A stretch of DNA of 35,556 nt, from contig CAMUML010000043.1 of the NCBI GenBank assembly GCA_947089855.1, positions 1-35,556 on the forward strand, in the 5' to 3' direction. Below the pieces are notes generated by a model. That model was not told the DNA's origin, did not search any database, and worked only from the letters and a program-made list of their open reading frames with translations. This stretch comes from an uncultured Eubacterium sp. (GTDB taxonomy: Bacteria; Bacillota; Clostridia; Lachnospirales; Lachnospiraceae). The translations under genes and the position numbers were made by a program. This document shows positions 8,198 through 16,774 of this stretch, one piece after another; within the stretch, counting starts at the first letter, position 1, and the number at the start of each line of letters is the position of its first letter.

Positions 8198-9051
8198 AAT
8201 ACCACCCCTTCCATTTCGCGCCGGAACTTTTCGGTAAAAGTGCCTTCCGCCAGCACCCCTTCTGTGTCCAGATACAAACTCTTCATCCGGGTAACCATTG
8301 GCCGGTTTTTAAAAAACCAGCTTTCTGGCCTACAAATAATATATTCCAAACCACCACTGGCCAGCCAGCACAGTTCATCCGCGATACGGATGCGGCTGAC
8401 CAGCTCCCTGCCTGCTACATTCAAAGCAAACGGCTGGAAGCTTTCAAAATGATCCATAAGCCAGGCTACAGCTGCTACAACATCGGACATCACAATGCAG
8501 TTGCGGTAAAACGGATGGTAAACCTCTGCAATATGCCCGCCCCTTGCACAATCTAGGCAGTATGTTACAAACCGGTCATTTTTCGACACCACATAAGGCA
8601 GGCGGATGGCCTTAAACCCCTTTTTCTTTTTAAATTTATCCTCTACTGCTTTTTTCATCTCCCCATATGCCGTCACAGCCATAGTCCTGGACTCCTCGGT
8701 GTAAATACACCCTGGCATATCCCCAAAGACCGCGTCGCTGGAAAAAAACAGGACTTTGCAGCCATAGCCCAGTGCCTGCCTGATAAAATATGCCGTCCCA
8801 TCGACATTGACTTTCCAGCATTGGCTGTAATGGCTGGCACACTGGTCCGGGCTAGAAACAGCCGCCGTAAATACAACAAAATCGGCCGTTTCCAATACAG
8901 GGTACCGGAACGCTTCCGGCTGGTTTAAATCCAGATATTCCGTATCTGCACCAGACCGGCCAATATCCATGACCGTATGGCCTTTTTCAAGCAAATCTTT
9001 CCTAAGATAGCTTGCAATATAGCCAGAACTTCCAACGATTGCTACCTTCAT
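8191..9051 (-). CDS. NAD(P)-dependent SDR reductase/epimerase, RmlD/DmhB-like
   Basis: An SDR protein of about 286 residues: MKVAIVGSSGYIASYLRKDL at the N-terminus, FFSSDAVFGDMPG, and TAYGEMKKAVE with catalytic Tyr/Lys. The C-terminal half is diverged. The start at 9051 follows AAGGGGA; longer in-frame starts at 9075 and 9174 look less likely. It overlaps the dehydratase at 7142 by seven bases, which suggests the usual dehydratase-reductase pair that yields a 6-deoxy sugar nucleotide. With gmhA and the heptose kinase nearby, a GDP-6-deoxyheptose reductase is plausible but unproven. Confidence 0.75.
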   Translation of the reverse strand: MKVAIVGSSGYIASYLRKDLLEKGHTVMDIGRSGADTEYLDLNQPEAFRYPVLETADFVVFTAAVSSPDQCASHYSQCWKVNVDGTAYFIRQALGYGCKVLFFSSDAVFGDMPGCIYTEESRTMAVTAYGEMKKAVEDKFKKKKGFKAIRLPYVVSKNDRFVTYCLDCARGGHIAEVYHPFYRNCIVMSDVVAAVAWLMDHFESFQPFALNVAGRELVSRIRIADELCWLASGGLEYIICRPESWFFKNRPMVTRMKSLYLDTEGVLAEGTFTEKFRREMEGVVLW

Positions 9052-9088
9052 ATCAAATGTCCCCTTACTTGCCATATAGCCTTTTGTA

Positions 9089-9190
9089 TTATAACGCCCG
9101 TGAGCCGGCGTTAAGAACTGCCGCAAAATAACATGCCCATCCTGCTTGTCTTTTTCTCCGGGAGCACAATGCAAAAATCGTTTTCATAGC
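9089..9190. repeat. Remnants of two palindromic repeat families
   Basis: Positions 9089-9112 repeat the CGTGAGCCGGCGTTA arm of the 93-bp family. Positions 9113-9190 match the left half of the element at 3004 (AAGAACTGCCGCAAAATAAC, then CTTGTCTTTTTCTCCG). The right halves are missing. They occupy the 378-base gap between the reductase and the kinase together with the element at 9272. Confidence 0.6.
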
Positions 9191-9271
9191 CCGGCAAGCA
9201 ATGGCAATGCCGTATCCAGCCTATGCCTGCTGTCCCAGCCTGTGCTGATCCCCCAAAACACATGGCCGGTA

Positions 9272-9451
9272 GTTACTTTACTATTCACAGCCAATTTGTT
9301 CTTGACAAATATTCTAAGTTATGAGGCTGTAAATAGTAACATTCGCAGGCTCATGGAAAGAATTTGCCTTGCAAATTGGAGCCTGCTCACTCCTGAATCA
9401 GCTTGGCAGCCACCTGGACAGCAGGGTGTTCAGGTGGCTGTGAATAGTAAC
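9272..9451 (-). repeat. GTTACTATTCAC structured element (175-bp form)
   Basis: It is the reverse complement of the copy at 23575-23749 with one substitution in the interior and a few disturbed bases at the left terminus (GTTACTTTACTATTC). The flanks GGCCGGTA (9264-9271) and GGCTGGTA (9452-9459) match at seven of eight bases, as expected for a target-site duplication. Its right end overlaps the 3' end of the kinase gene. Confidence 0.9.
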
Positions 9452-10443
9452 GGCTGGTAGCCTTCGGGCGAATAATGGACCACACTCGTACCAACCGTTT
9501 CAAATGCAAACGGTATATAAAGCAGGCCGCGCATTGCTTCCATAACTGCAGCTTGATGCTCCTCATCCACATAAAAAACAAAAAACCCACCTCCACCGGC
9601 ACCAAGCAGTTTTCCGCCCAATGCCCCAGCCCGGATCCCCCTTTGGTATACCTCATCTATCCCATCTGTACTGATGCCCGCACCGGTTTGCCGCTTCAAC
9701 TCCCACGCATAGCCAAGCAGCCTGCCAAATTCATCAAGGTTTCGTTCCTTATCAACCAAAATCGCCTCTGCTTCGTCAACAAGCTGCGCCATTTCCTGCA
9801 GCTGTGCCGTTTTCCCTGCCCAACCCTTTGCATTTTCCTTCTGCACATCGCAGCTGTATCGGGTAAACCCGGTAAAAAACATAAAAAGCCTGTCATTAAG
9901 CTGTTTCTTACGCTGCGGGGAAATAATGACCGGAAACACTTCATAACCGCCGTTATGAAAATTGATCCTGTTAAAACCACCATAAGATACTGCAATCGGA
10001 TCCTGCCACCCGCCAGCTTCCCCACACAATACACGTTCCAGATAAATGGACTCATCTGCCAGTTTCTTTTTATCTGCATACGTCCCTTTTAAACAATAAA
10101 ACCCATTTAACATGCCAACCGCAAAAGAACTGCTTGTCCCAAGCCCGCTCCTTGCAGGCAGGTCCGAATCATACGTCAGGCGCAGCTCGTGCATATCCAG
10201 CATCTGCATGGCATTGCGTATCAAAGGGTGTTCAATCTCGTTATATCCATTCACATACTCCATTTTGGAATAGGTAAGGTGCGTTTTATATGTAAAGAAA
10301 CGCGGCAAATGCCGAACCGTCACATAGCAATATTTGTCAAATGTTGTAGAAAGCACGGATCCGCCATACTCTTTAAAAAAATCCTCTATATCCGTCCCTC
10401 CGCCGAAAAAAGACATCCGAAACGGTGTCTTGGTAATTACCAA
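9430..10443 (-). CDS. hddA: D-glycero-D-manno-heptose 7-phosphate kinase (GHMP family), HddA-like
   Basis: A GHMP kinase of about 337 residues: ITKTPFRMSFFGGGTDI at the N-terminus, ATP-binding LPARSGLGTSSSFAVGML, and C-terminal GALGGKLLGAGGGGF. This set is typical of HddA, which phosphorylates the GmhA product at O1. I favour the TTG at 10443 with GGGAGGTGG upstream; a GTG lies at 10461. The last six codons and stop lie inside the mobile element at 9272-9451, so the natural C-terminus has been replaced by element-encoded residues LLFTAT. Confidence 0.88.
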   Translation of the reverse strand: MVITKTPFRMSFFGGGTDIEDFFKEYGGSVLSTTFDKYCYVTVRHLPRFFTYKTHLTYSKMEYVNGYNEIEHPLIRNAMQMLDMHELRLTYDSDLPARSGLGTSSSFAVGMLNGFYCLKGTYADKKKLADESIYLERVLCGEAGGWQDPIAVSYGGFNRINFHNGGYEVFPVIISPQRKKQLNDRLFMFFTGFTRYSCDVQKENAKGWAGKTAQLQEMAQLVDEAEAILVDKERNLDEFGRLLGYAWELKRQTGAGISTDGIDEVYQRGIRAGALGGKLLGAGGGGFFVFYVDEEHQAAVMEAMRGLLYIPFAFETVGTSVVHYSPEGYQPLLFTAT

Positions 10444-10494
10444 TTGCCTGCCACCTCCCACAAATACAATTCCTGCCCTGCATGTATCCCATAG

Positions 10495-11046
10495 TTACCT
10501 CATAACCGGATGCCAAGTATCCTGTTTATAAGATAACGCCGATTTCCTTTTCCGGACCAGCCTGGCTGGATTTCCTGCATAAATACCTGACTTTCCGTAA
10601 ATCCCCCTCCGGACCAGCGACCTGGCTGAAAATACACAGCCATCTTCTATCACCGCTCCGCCCAAGACGATAGAATCCGCAAAAATAGCCACATGGTCGC
10701 CTATTTCAATCCGCTCCCCATGATACGCAAATATATCGTCATCTATCCGATGCCCTCCTGTAATTAATTTTGTATAAACCGCTATCGTCACATTTGAACC
10801 AATCGTTACCCCCCCCCGGCCATCCAGGAAACAATGTTCATTGACATACGTATGGTCCCCAATTACAATCCCACGCGGATAAACTACTGTAGTATCTTTT
10901 AAAATATAAGATCCTCTACCAATCTTCATCCCTTTGATCCGATAATACATTTTTCGGACTGTCCAAAATGGAATCTTGGCAGCAACCGAATTTGTGATAA
11001 AATAAGAAAGCCCAGAAAGGAACTCTGAAACAAATGCCAAAACCAT
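10495..11046 (-). CDS. Hexapeptide-repeat O-acetyltransferase (left-handed beta-helix)
   Basis: A 183-residue protein with an N-terminal hydrophobic/helical stretch, then hexapeptide repeats (GIVIGDHTYV, GGVTIGSNVTI, RIEIGDHVAI, GGAVIEDGCV) and the C-terminal IYAGNPARLVRKR signature of the CatB/LacA/WbbJ acetyltransferases. It probably acetylates a sugar of the cell-surface polymer using acetyl-CoA. The ATG at 11046 sits very close to the AGGGGG site, and a TTG at 11040 has better spacing. A G9 tract lies inside the frame at 10809-10817 and is currently in frame. Confidence 0.88.
   Translation of the reverse strand: MVLAFVSEFLSGLSYFITNSVAAKIPFWTVRKMYYRIKGMKIGRGSYILKDTTVVYPRGIVIGDHTYVNEHCFLDGRGGVTIGSNVTIAVYTKLITGGHRIDDDIFAYHGERIEIGDHVAIFADSIVLGGAVIEDGCVFSARSLVRRGIYGKSGIYAGNPARLVRKRKSALSYKQDTWHPVMR
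10809..10817 (-). repeat. G9 homopolymer tract inside the acetyltransferase gene
   Basis: Nine consecutive C on the plus strand give G9 on the coding strand, in the codons for Arg-Gly-Gly-Val. The frame is open at nine. Gain or loss of one base would truncate the enzyme within its beta-helix. Confidence 0.9.
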
Positions 11047-11108
11047 ACCCCCTGCCTATATTTCTTTACCTGCACCTTTTATTATTTTTTTATTTTTGAC
11101 TGTATTTT

Positions 11109-12200
11109 TTATACATTCTTTAAAGAAACTTCCTGCTTAAAATAAGCGGTTATTTGGTTTGCTACATGCGGATAGGTATAGTTTTCAAAATTACGGCCTT
11201 TCCATTCCTGTGTATGGTCCAGCAAAAAACAAATCGCTTTGGCCAAACTAGCCGGATCTTTCTTTTTTACAATAACCCCGCAGTTTGTATCACGGACAAT
11301 TTCCGGGATCCCTCCAACATCCGTAGCAACCACCGGTTTGCGGAAGGCCATAGCCGTAAATAAGACCCCGCTTTGTGTTGCAGAAATATACGGGAGGACG
11401 ACCACAGAACAGGAACGGAATAAATCTGCAAGCGCCTCGTTATCGATATATTCATTTATCACCGTCATATTTCTTGCATACTTTTCTTTTTTCAAAATGG
11501 CAGCTAACGAACTGCCCTGGCCAGCTATGATAAAATTAGCATCTGGGCAATGCCTTTTTACGGCCTCGGACGCCCGGATAAAATAAGCAATGCCTTTATA
11601 TTTTGAAATACGTCCAAAAAATAAAACCTTCGGCTGCCCCCCCCCGGCTGAAATATTGTATGTATGGCCCGGGCAAGAGCCACAACCATAGCCAAGATAA
11701 ATATCATGCATCCCCAAACTGGAATACCGCACTTTTTTTGAAGAAACAGCATACATTCTGCGGAAAATGGCAACGTCTTTTTTACTGTGTACCAAAATAT
11801 TGTCACAGCATCTTGCCATCAAAAACGCATTCAGCATTTTCATAAATTTCTTTTCCCCTAAATGTGGAATGGGGTCATGGATTTCTGCAACCTTATAAAA
11901 ATCATTGCATTTCCATAATGGTCCAAACAAAAATATACTGCCGTCTTGTATCATAAAAACGTCAGGCTTGCCTTGCCGTATTTTTTCGAATAATTTCCTA
12001 TAGTACAGGATCCTCTGGCGGACATCCCCCCTCGGCTTATGGATTTCATAAACGGCAATACGGCTGCTTATGGCATGCTTATAGCTTTGGTAACAGCTAT
12101 TGTTGTCTATATAAAGCTGTACCTCGTTTTGCCGTGCAAACCCATTTGCCAGCATAATGGTATGTTCGACATACCACATGCTTAACATGGCTATTTTCAT
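11109..12200 (-). CDS. Glycosyltransferase family 4-type
   Basis: A 363-residue GT-B fold protein. The N-terminal acceptor half is diverged (MKIAMLSMWYVEHTIMLANG). The C-terminal donor half has KVLFFGRISKYKGI, FIIAGQG, ADLFRSCSVVVLPY and KPVVATDVGGIPEI, the Glycos_transf_1 pattern. The ATG has an ATGGAG site upstream. It is separated from licD by a 140-base gap containing a palindromic repeat. Donor and acceptor are unknown. A G9 tract at 11637-11645 encodes Gly-Gly-Gly just before the donor domain and is in frame. Confidence 0.88.
   Translation of the reverse strand: MKIAMLSMWYVEHTIMLANGFARQNEVQLYIDNNSCYQSYKHAISSRIAVYEIHKPRGDVRQRILYYRKLFEKIRQGKPDVFMIQDGSIFLFGPLWKCNDFYKVAEIHDPIPHLGEKKFMKMLNAFLMARCCDNILVHSKKDVAIFRRMYAVSSKKVRYSSLGMHDIYLGYGCGSCPGHTYNISAGGGQPKVLFFGRISKYKGIAYFIRASEAVKRHCPDANFIIAGQGSSLAAILKKEKYARNMTVINEYIDNEALADLFRSCSVVVLPYISATQSGVLFTAMAFRKPVVATDVGGIPEIVRDTNCGVIVKKKDPASLAKAICFLLDHTQEWKGRNFENYTYPHVANQITAYFKQEVSLKNV
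11637..11645 (-). repeat. G9 homopolymer tract inside the GT4 gene
   Basis: Nine C on the plus strand; three glycine codons in the coding frame (AGGGQ), at the linker before the donor-binding half. The frame is open at nine. Confidence 0.9.
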
Positions 12201-12221
12201 TCTATTTCTCCATTTCTTTTT

Positions 12222-12321
12222 ATACTGCTGGCTGCCAGGATGTACAGTAATGTAACCAAGGAAGTGCTTGGCTGGTGGCCTGCAGTCGGGTTATACTGCA
12301 AATTAACTGGTGTGCAGTATA
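12222..12321 (+). repeat. TATACT-ended palindromic repeat, about 100 bp
   Basis: Near-full-length match of 54-154, with the same ATACTGC start, GCAGTCGGGTTATACTG interior and GCAGTATA end. It lies between the licD-like gene and the next glycosyltransferase. It may act as a processing or attenuation hairpin in the operon transcript. Confidence 0.75.
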
Positions 12322-12340
12322 AATTGTGCATCTGCCCCAA

Positions 12341-13148
12341 TTACAGCCGATAGGCTACATTGTCATGGCGTTGCCTGTCTTTTACTGGAGGCAGCCGCAT
12401 AAAATCACCATATAAATTGGTCAAATAATATTCCGGCATCCGGAATGCCATAAATTCCCTATCCCGAAATGTTACCTGATTGCAAAACTCATAGACAACC
12501 TTTGGCATAATTTCCCTGGACCCATAACCGGCGACAATATTCGCTGCATATTTACTGGAATCAAAACTATATTTTGTTGCTGCACGGTCTACAATACGGG
12601 CAAGGTCAAATTTGAAAAACCCCATTTTATCAATAAACTGCCAGAACACCCTTCGTACCCCTTTGGAATCCTTTGCCTTATATTTTGCTATCCTGGCCGC
12701 ATACAAAATTAAAAACCTGCGTTTCACCTTTTTGCGATGGTTATCTTGGCTTGCCGGATACCCCCCCCCCAGGCAATCCATCTATCGGAAAAATATCAAC
12801 ATATACATGCCTGCTAATTTTCTTATCTTGGGGCGATTCAATCAGCTTCGTCCTCATATCATACACTTTGCTGTATGCGTTAAAATTGTTTTTATCATTA
12901 TATGGCGATGAAATACGGTAATACTTTGGTAACTGCGACTGAAGCTTTAAAAATTTTTCATAATCAGTACGCGGCATCCCAATATCAATATCATCGTCCC
13001 ACGGAATAAAACCTTTATGCCGGACCGCACCTAACAAAGATCCTCCGCATAAACTATAACGTAAATGGTTGCGTTCACATACGTCGGCAATACAGCATAA
13101 AATACCATATTCTATATCCTGCATTTCTAAAAGAGACAATTTAACCAT
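12341..13148 (-). pseudogene. licD: LicD-family transferase, out of frame at a G10 tract (phase OFF)
   Basis: The first 135 residues carry the LicD nucleotidyltransferase motif: LCGGSLLGAVRHKGFIPWDD followed by DIDIGMPR. At the G10 tract (12761-12770) the frame is lost and ends soon after. The remaining LicD sequence (YPASQDNHRKK to YRL) continues in the next frame to 12341. Removing one G gives an uninterrupted protein of about 268 residues, normal for LicD. LicD enzymes attach phosphocholine or a related phospho-substituent to surface glycans. GGAGG precedes the ATG at 13148. I read this as a switched-off gene rather than a decayed one. Confidence 0.9.
12761..12770 (-). repeat. G10 homopolymer tract inside the licD-like gene
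   Basis: Ten C on the plus strand. Nine (or twelve) would keep the LicD frame; ten breaks it. It is the only one of the four cluster tracts not at nine. Confidence 0.9.
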
Positions 13149-13164
13149 CCCTTACCTCCATCCG

Positions 13165-14547
13165 TTATCCAACCTTCCCTATAATATTTTTTAAATAACA
13201 GGCTGCTTCTGCAATTTTGCTTTTATTGAAAATGGCCCATAGCAAGAAAACTACTACAGAGATTGCCACCATCTCCGCTTTGCCCAGAAACCGGACTGCT
13301 ATCAAGACAACAAACATTTCTATTACAATGCAGCCGACTACTTTTTTATTTATATCCAGTTTCACTTCGGATGCTGCAAACCAATAGCGCAGCAATGACA
13401 TGATTACATAACCTGCACACAAAGCTATGCTTAATGCATAAATACCAAACCTACGGATAAATATGGATGCTATACATACATTAACGGCCGCCCCAGCGAT
13501 AGTAGAAATTAATATCTGATCTGTTTTTTTATATACAGCATTCATCGTACCTAAGATCCCAGATATTCCAGAAAAAAACGCTACATAAACAATGAATGGT
13601 ATATATTTCGCTGCATCTTTATATTGGTTTCCACCGATAACTGGCGACAGCCAATATAGTACAAATATAAAAATTGGAATCCCCAGCCCAACTAATTGAA
13701 AAAAAGAATTCAGATAATATGAATATACCTCATTTTTGTTTTTATTGCCTGCCACCAAAAACGCCTGCTCCTGCCATGCCAATGAATATATCGAAATTAA
13801 AACGGATAAAACCGCTGCATACTTAGAAACGTAAGCATAATAGCCACTAACCGTTTCCCCGCAGGTTCGAATCAAAACGTTTTTATTATAAATATCAAAA
13901 AATAAAAAGGAAAAAGCATTCAGCATCAACGGCATACAATAGGTAACCATTTCTTTTACCGCCACATGGCATCTGGTTTTAAAAATTGCCGCATAATAAC
14001 ATTTCGTTTTCCATTCTACATACAAAACAGCAACTGCATATCCGATACATTGTGATAAAATAAGATATGCAATCCCTTTTTTCAAGAAAACAGCAAATAA
14101 GATACTAAGCCCGCAAGAAACCACCGTACTAGCCGTCCCCGCTACCACATAACTCCAATTTTTTTCATACCCCCGGCAAATACTGTTTGAAATGGAATAG
14201 AACAAGTAGGTTAGTCCATAAATCAGGGTTAAAACAGGGTATTTTATATCCATAATCTTTCCAAGGACAAAAAACGCTACCAAATAAAAACAAAAAAACA
14301 TTGGCAGCAGCCTCAAAAATGTATTTACCGGCGACGCCTTATCCTTTTCTTGAAAAATATACCGCAAAATGCCTGACCAAATTTCCATAAATGAAATGGA
14401 AATAACCATTTGCGTGTTCTGGATGGCAACATCATAATAACCATAATCGGCAGCCGGAAAAACCCTTGTATAAACAGGAATCATAAAAAAAACTAAAATT
14501 TTGGAAAAGAACGTACCTAAACCATATATTACTATTCTTTTTAACAT
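13165..14547 (-). CDS. wzx: Wzx-type polysaccharide flippase (MATE/MOP family)
   Basis: A protein of about 460 residues with roughly 12-14 hydrophobic segments. It opens with MLKRIVIYGLGTFFSKILVF and has the typical IPVYTRVFPAADYGYYDVA loop of O-antigen/EPS flippases. It exports the lipid-linked repeat unit across the membrane. The ATG at 14547 follows AGGTGG; the open frame to 14655 runs into the polymerase gene and is not used. It lies 20 bases after wzy and 16 before licD. Confidence 0.9.
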   Translation of the reverse strand: MLKRIVIYGLGTFFSKILVFFMIPVYTRVFPAADYGYYDVAIQNTQMVISISFMEIWSGILRYIFQEKDKASPVNTFLRLLPMFFCFYLVAFFVLGKIMDIKYPVLTLIYGLTYLFYSISNSICRGYEKNWSYVVAGTASTVVSCGLSILFAVFLKKGIAYLILSQCIGYAVAVLYVEWKTKCYYAAIFKTRCHVAVKEMVTYCMPLMLNAFSFLFFDIYNKNVLIRTCGETVSGYYAYVSKYAAVLSVLISIYSLAWQEQAFLVAGNKNKNEVYSYYLNSFFQLVGLGIPIFIFVLYWLSPVIGGNQYKDAAKYIPFIVYVAFFSGISGILGTMNAVYKKTDQILISTIAGAAVNVCIASIFIRRFGIYALSIALCAGYVIMSLLRYWFAASEVKLDINKKVVGCIVIEMFVVLIAVRFLGKAEMVAISVVVFLLWAIFNKSKIAEAACYLKNIIGKVG

Positions 14548-14567
14548 ACAACCACCTGCTGCTTCCT

Positions 14568-15656
14568 TTACCAATAAATCGGTACCAGTCCATACCCTGC
14601 TGCCGAAACCGTAAGAAACCGGTACAAAACCCATAGATTCAATATACCAATACACACACTATCCGCAGCATACAGCACCCTCTTTCCACATGCATTGCAA
14701 TGCCCACGGATATAGCCGCATGCTATGTAATTGGCAATATTAAAATAATCCAAAAACCGGTACCCAATGCTGTTATAGAACTGGATTGGTATAATCAAAA
14801 AAGAAAACAGCAGCAATAAAATCACATGCTTAAGCTTCATATGGTTCCTGTATTCCCCGATTTTGATAGCTGTCATAAAAATCAGGAATAGCAGCAGCAT
14901 CCGCACCAAGTTGCTTAATAGCGCAATGCTTCCAGACTGCCTGGTAGATAAATAAAATGCTATTTTAGAGCTGATTTCCCCCATCCTCGAAAGCACAGCC
15001 GGTAAAAACAGTACAAGCACAACAACAGGCAAGCTATACAGCAAAAGCGCCTGATACAATTTTTTTGGTTTTTCCATAACAGCTAAAAAAATGAAAAAGC
15101 CAATGATAATCAATGCAGAAAAATGTACAAAAAACGCGGCAATTGCCAAGGCATAGGCTTTTTTTCTATCTCCTTCAAAATACAATAAAACAGCTAGCCA
15201 GCACATGGCATAGGCAAAAGAGATCCTCATCAGGCAACATCCCAATACAAGGTTCGTCGCTAAAAAGAAATAGTCAAAATACCGGTTCCCCCTGCACCTG
15301 TAGGTTTCTGTTACTTTCACTGCAAAAAAATACATCAGCGCAAAGTAAAGGACTCTTACGGCTGTATAGGGCAGGCTGAACCTACTGCAAATCCAAAAAA
15401 AGCCAAAAAATAACACTTCTATTTGCGCAATCTTTTCCAAGTACCCTGCTAATGGCAGCCCCTGTGCCAAACCATACATCCGCTGGTATTCCACGGCATC
15501 TGAATTTTGGACAAAAACCACCCGCCTCATGCCGCAAAATGCAATTACGAGAAACAGCCCGGCAAATGCAAATATCCGGTCATTTTTATACCTCCCGTGT
15601 AAAAATAACAAGCCGGATTCTAACAATACAAAAATTAACGTTAAAATGTAGTCCAC
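14568..15656 (-). CDS. wzy: EpsG/Wzy-type polysaccharide polymerase
   Basis: A 362-residue polytopic membrane protein with about ten helices. SDAVEYQRMYG after the third helix and the VHFSALIIIGFF region fit the EpsG family of repeat-unit polymerases. It probably joins repeat units on the outer face of the membrane. The start is GTG at 15656, inside the last codons of the upstream glycosyltransferase (16-base overlap). Polymerases are highly diverged, so the call rests on topology and context. Confidence 0.82.
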   Translation of the reverse strand: MDYILTLIFVLLESGLLFLHGRYKNDRIFAFAGLFLVIAFCGMRRVVFVQNSDAVEYQRMYGLAQGLPLAGYLEKIAQIEVLFFGFFWICSRFSLPYTAVRVLYFALMYFFAVKVTETYRCRGNRYFDYFFLATNLVLGCCLMRISFAYAMCWLAVLLYFEGDRKKAYALAIAAFFVHFSALIIIGFFIFLAVMEKPKKLYQALLLYSLPVVVLVLFLPAVLSRMGEISSKIAFYLSTRQSGSIALLSNLVRMLLLFLIFMTAIKIGEYRNHMKLKHVILLLLFSFLIIPIQFYNSIGYRFLDYFNIANYIACGYIRGHCNACGKRVLYAADSVCIGILNLWVLYRFLTVSAAGYGLVPIYW

Positions 15657-16774
15657 TTTGATTCTGCCTTCCGTTGTACGTAATGTTTCAAAAAATCAAC
15701 ATGCACCTTTGCCATATGCTCAATCGTATATTTGCGTACCGATTGCAAACACGCCTGCTGTACTGTCCCATCACACCCATGCTTTAAATAATAGGTAATT
15801 GCATCTGCCAGCTGGCTGGCATTGCCAGCCTCCACCAGCCTGCCATTGGCCCCATCTTGTATCAGTTCCTTTCCTGCAACACATTGTGTGGTCGTTACCA
15901 CTGGCAGGCCATTGGCTAACGCTTCGTTGACCACCAGCCCCCAAATATCATATCTGGTCGGAAAGGCAAATACATCTGCGCACTGATAATAGTATTTCAG
16001 TTCCTTTGCAGCCTGAAATTCCTTAAATACTACATTGCCCCCTGCCAGCGCCTTCATTTTGGCGTAATACCCCGTATCCGGATGCGGCCCAACCACCAGG
16101 CACTGGATATGGGCATCTACTTTTTTTAAAGCCCGAAGCAATACATCTACCCCTTTGCGCGGTATGACCTGCCCCACAAATAAAACCGTCTTTTTATCTT
16201 CCAAACCCAGACGTTTGCGTATGGCCTTTTTTTGCTGGTTAGAAACCGGGCTTTTTAACAGGTCTTGCTCCCTTAATGATGTAAAATAATAACGGAAAAT
16301 ATCTTTTTTCTGCACGCCATAATGCTGGAGAAACCGGTCCGATTCCCCGCTTGGGCTAAAATATCTGCCGGCCCCTTTGATCAAAAATGTTTTCAGGCCA
16401 TAAAGCAGCCTGCTTTCTGGTTTTAAAATCCCCCCGTCGATTTCGAGGACAAAAGGGATATGAAAAAGCATCATTTTCAAATAGGCAGCCAATTCTGTGC
16501 GGTAGGAATAATTCGTCGCAAATATCACATCATACTTGTTTTTTTTGATAAATTTGAAAATAGATAAATCCAAACGCCTTTCTTCAATATAGCCATCTTT
16601 TAGAAATATGGGCCGGAAGTTTTGGCACTTCCCCTTCCCTTTCCAGTCAAATACAATCCCCCTTGCCCGCTTTGCTTCAAAAAGGACGGTTAACTCTACA
16701 TATTTACCCAGTTCTTCAAAAAATGCGGCCCGGTAAGGGGATGGGATGTTACTGATAAACAATACCTTTTTCAT
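15641..16774 (-). CDS. Glycosyltransferase family 4
   Basis: A 377-residue GT-B protein. N-terminal MKKVLFISNIPSPYRAAFFE; donor domain with VLFVGQVIPRKGVDVLLRAL, VVGPHPDTGYY, and the EX7E-like DIWGLVVNEALANGLPVV. It is probably a sugar transferase in repeat-unit assembly on undecaprenyl phosphate at the cytoplasmic face. It overlaps the upstream gene by four bases and wzy by 16, so it is tightly coupled. Specificity is unknown. Confidence 0.9.
   Translation of the reverse strand: MKKVLFISNIPSPYRAAFFEELGKYVELTVLFEAKRARGIVFDWKGKGKCQNFRPIFLKDGYIEERRLDLSIFKFIKKNKYDVIFATNYSYRTELAAYLKMMLFHIPFVLEIDGGILKPESRLLYGLKTFLIKGAGRYFSPSGESDRFLQHYGVQKKDIFRYYFTSLREQDLLKSPVSNQQKKAIRKRLGLEDKKTVLFVGQVIPRKGVDVLLRALKKVDAHIQCLVVGPHPDTGYYAKMKALAGGNVVFKEFQAAKELKYYYQCADVFAFPTRYDIWGLVVNEALANGLPVVTTTQCVAGKELIQDGANGRLVEAGNASQLADAITYYLKHGCDGTVQQACLQSVRKYTIEHMAKVHVDFLKHYVQRKAESKWTTF

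Noticed and set aside
12341-12781. Separate small gene starting at the ATG at 12781
   Set aside because: It is the continuation of LicD in another frame; the apparent start is just part of the codons before the G tract.
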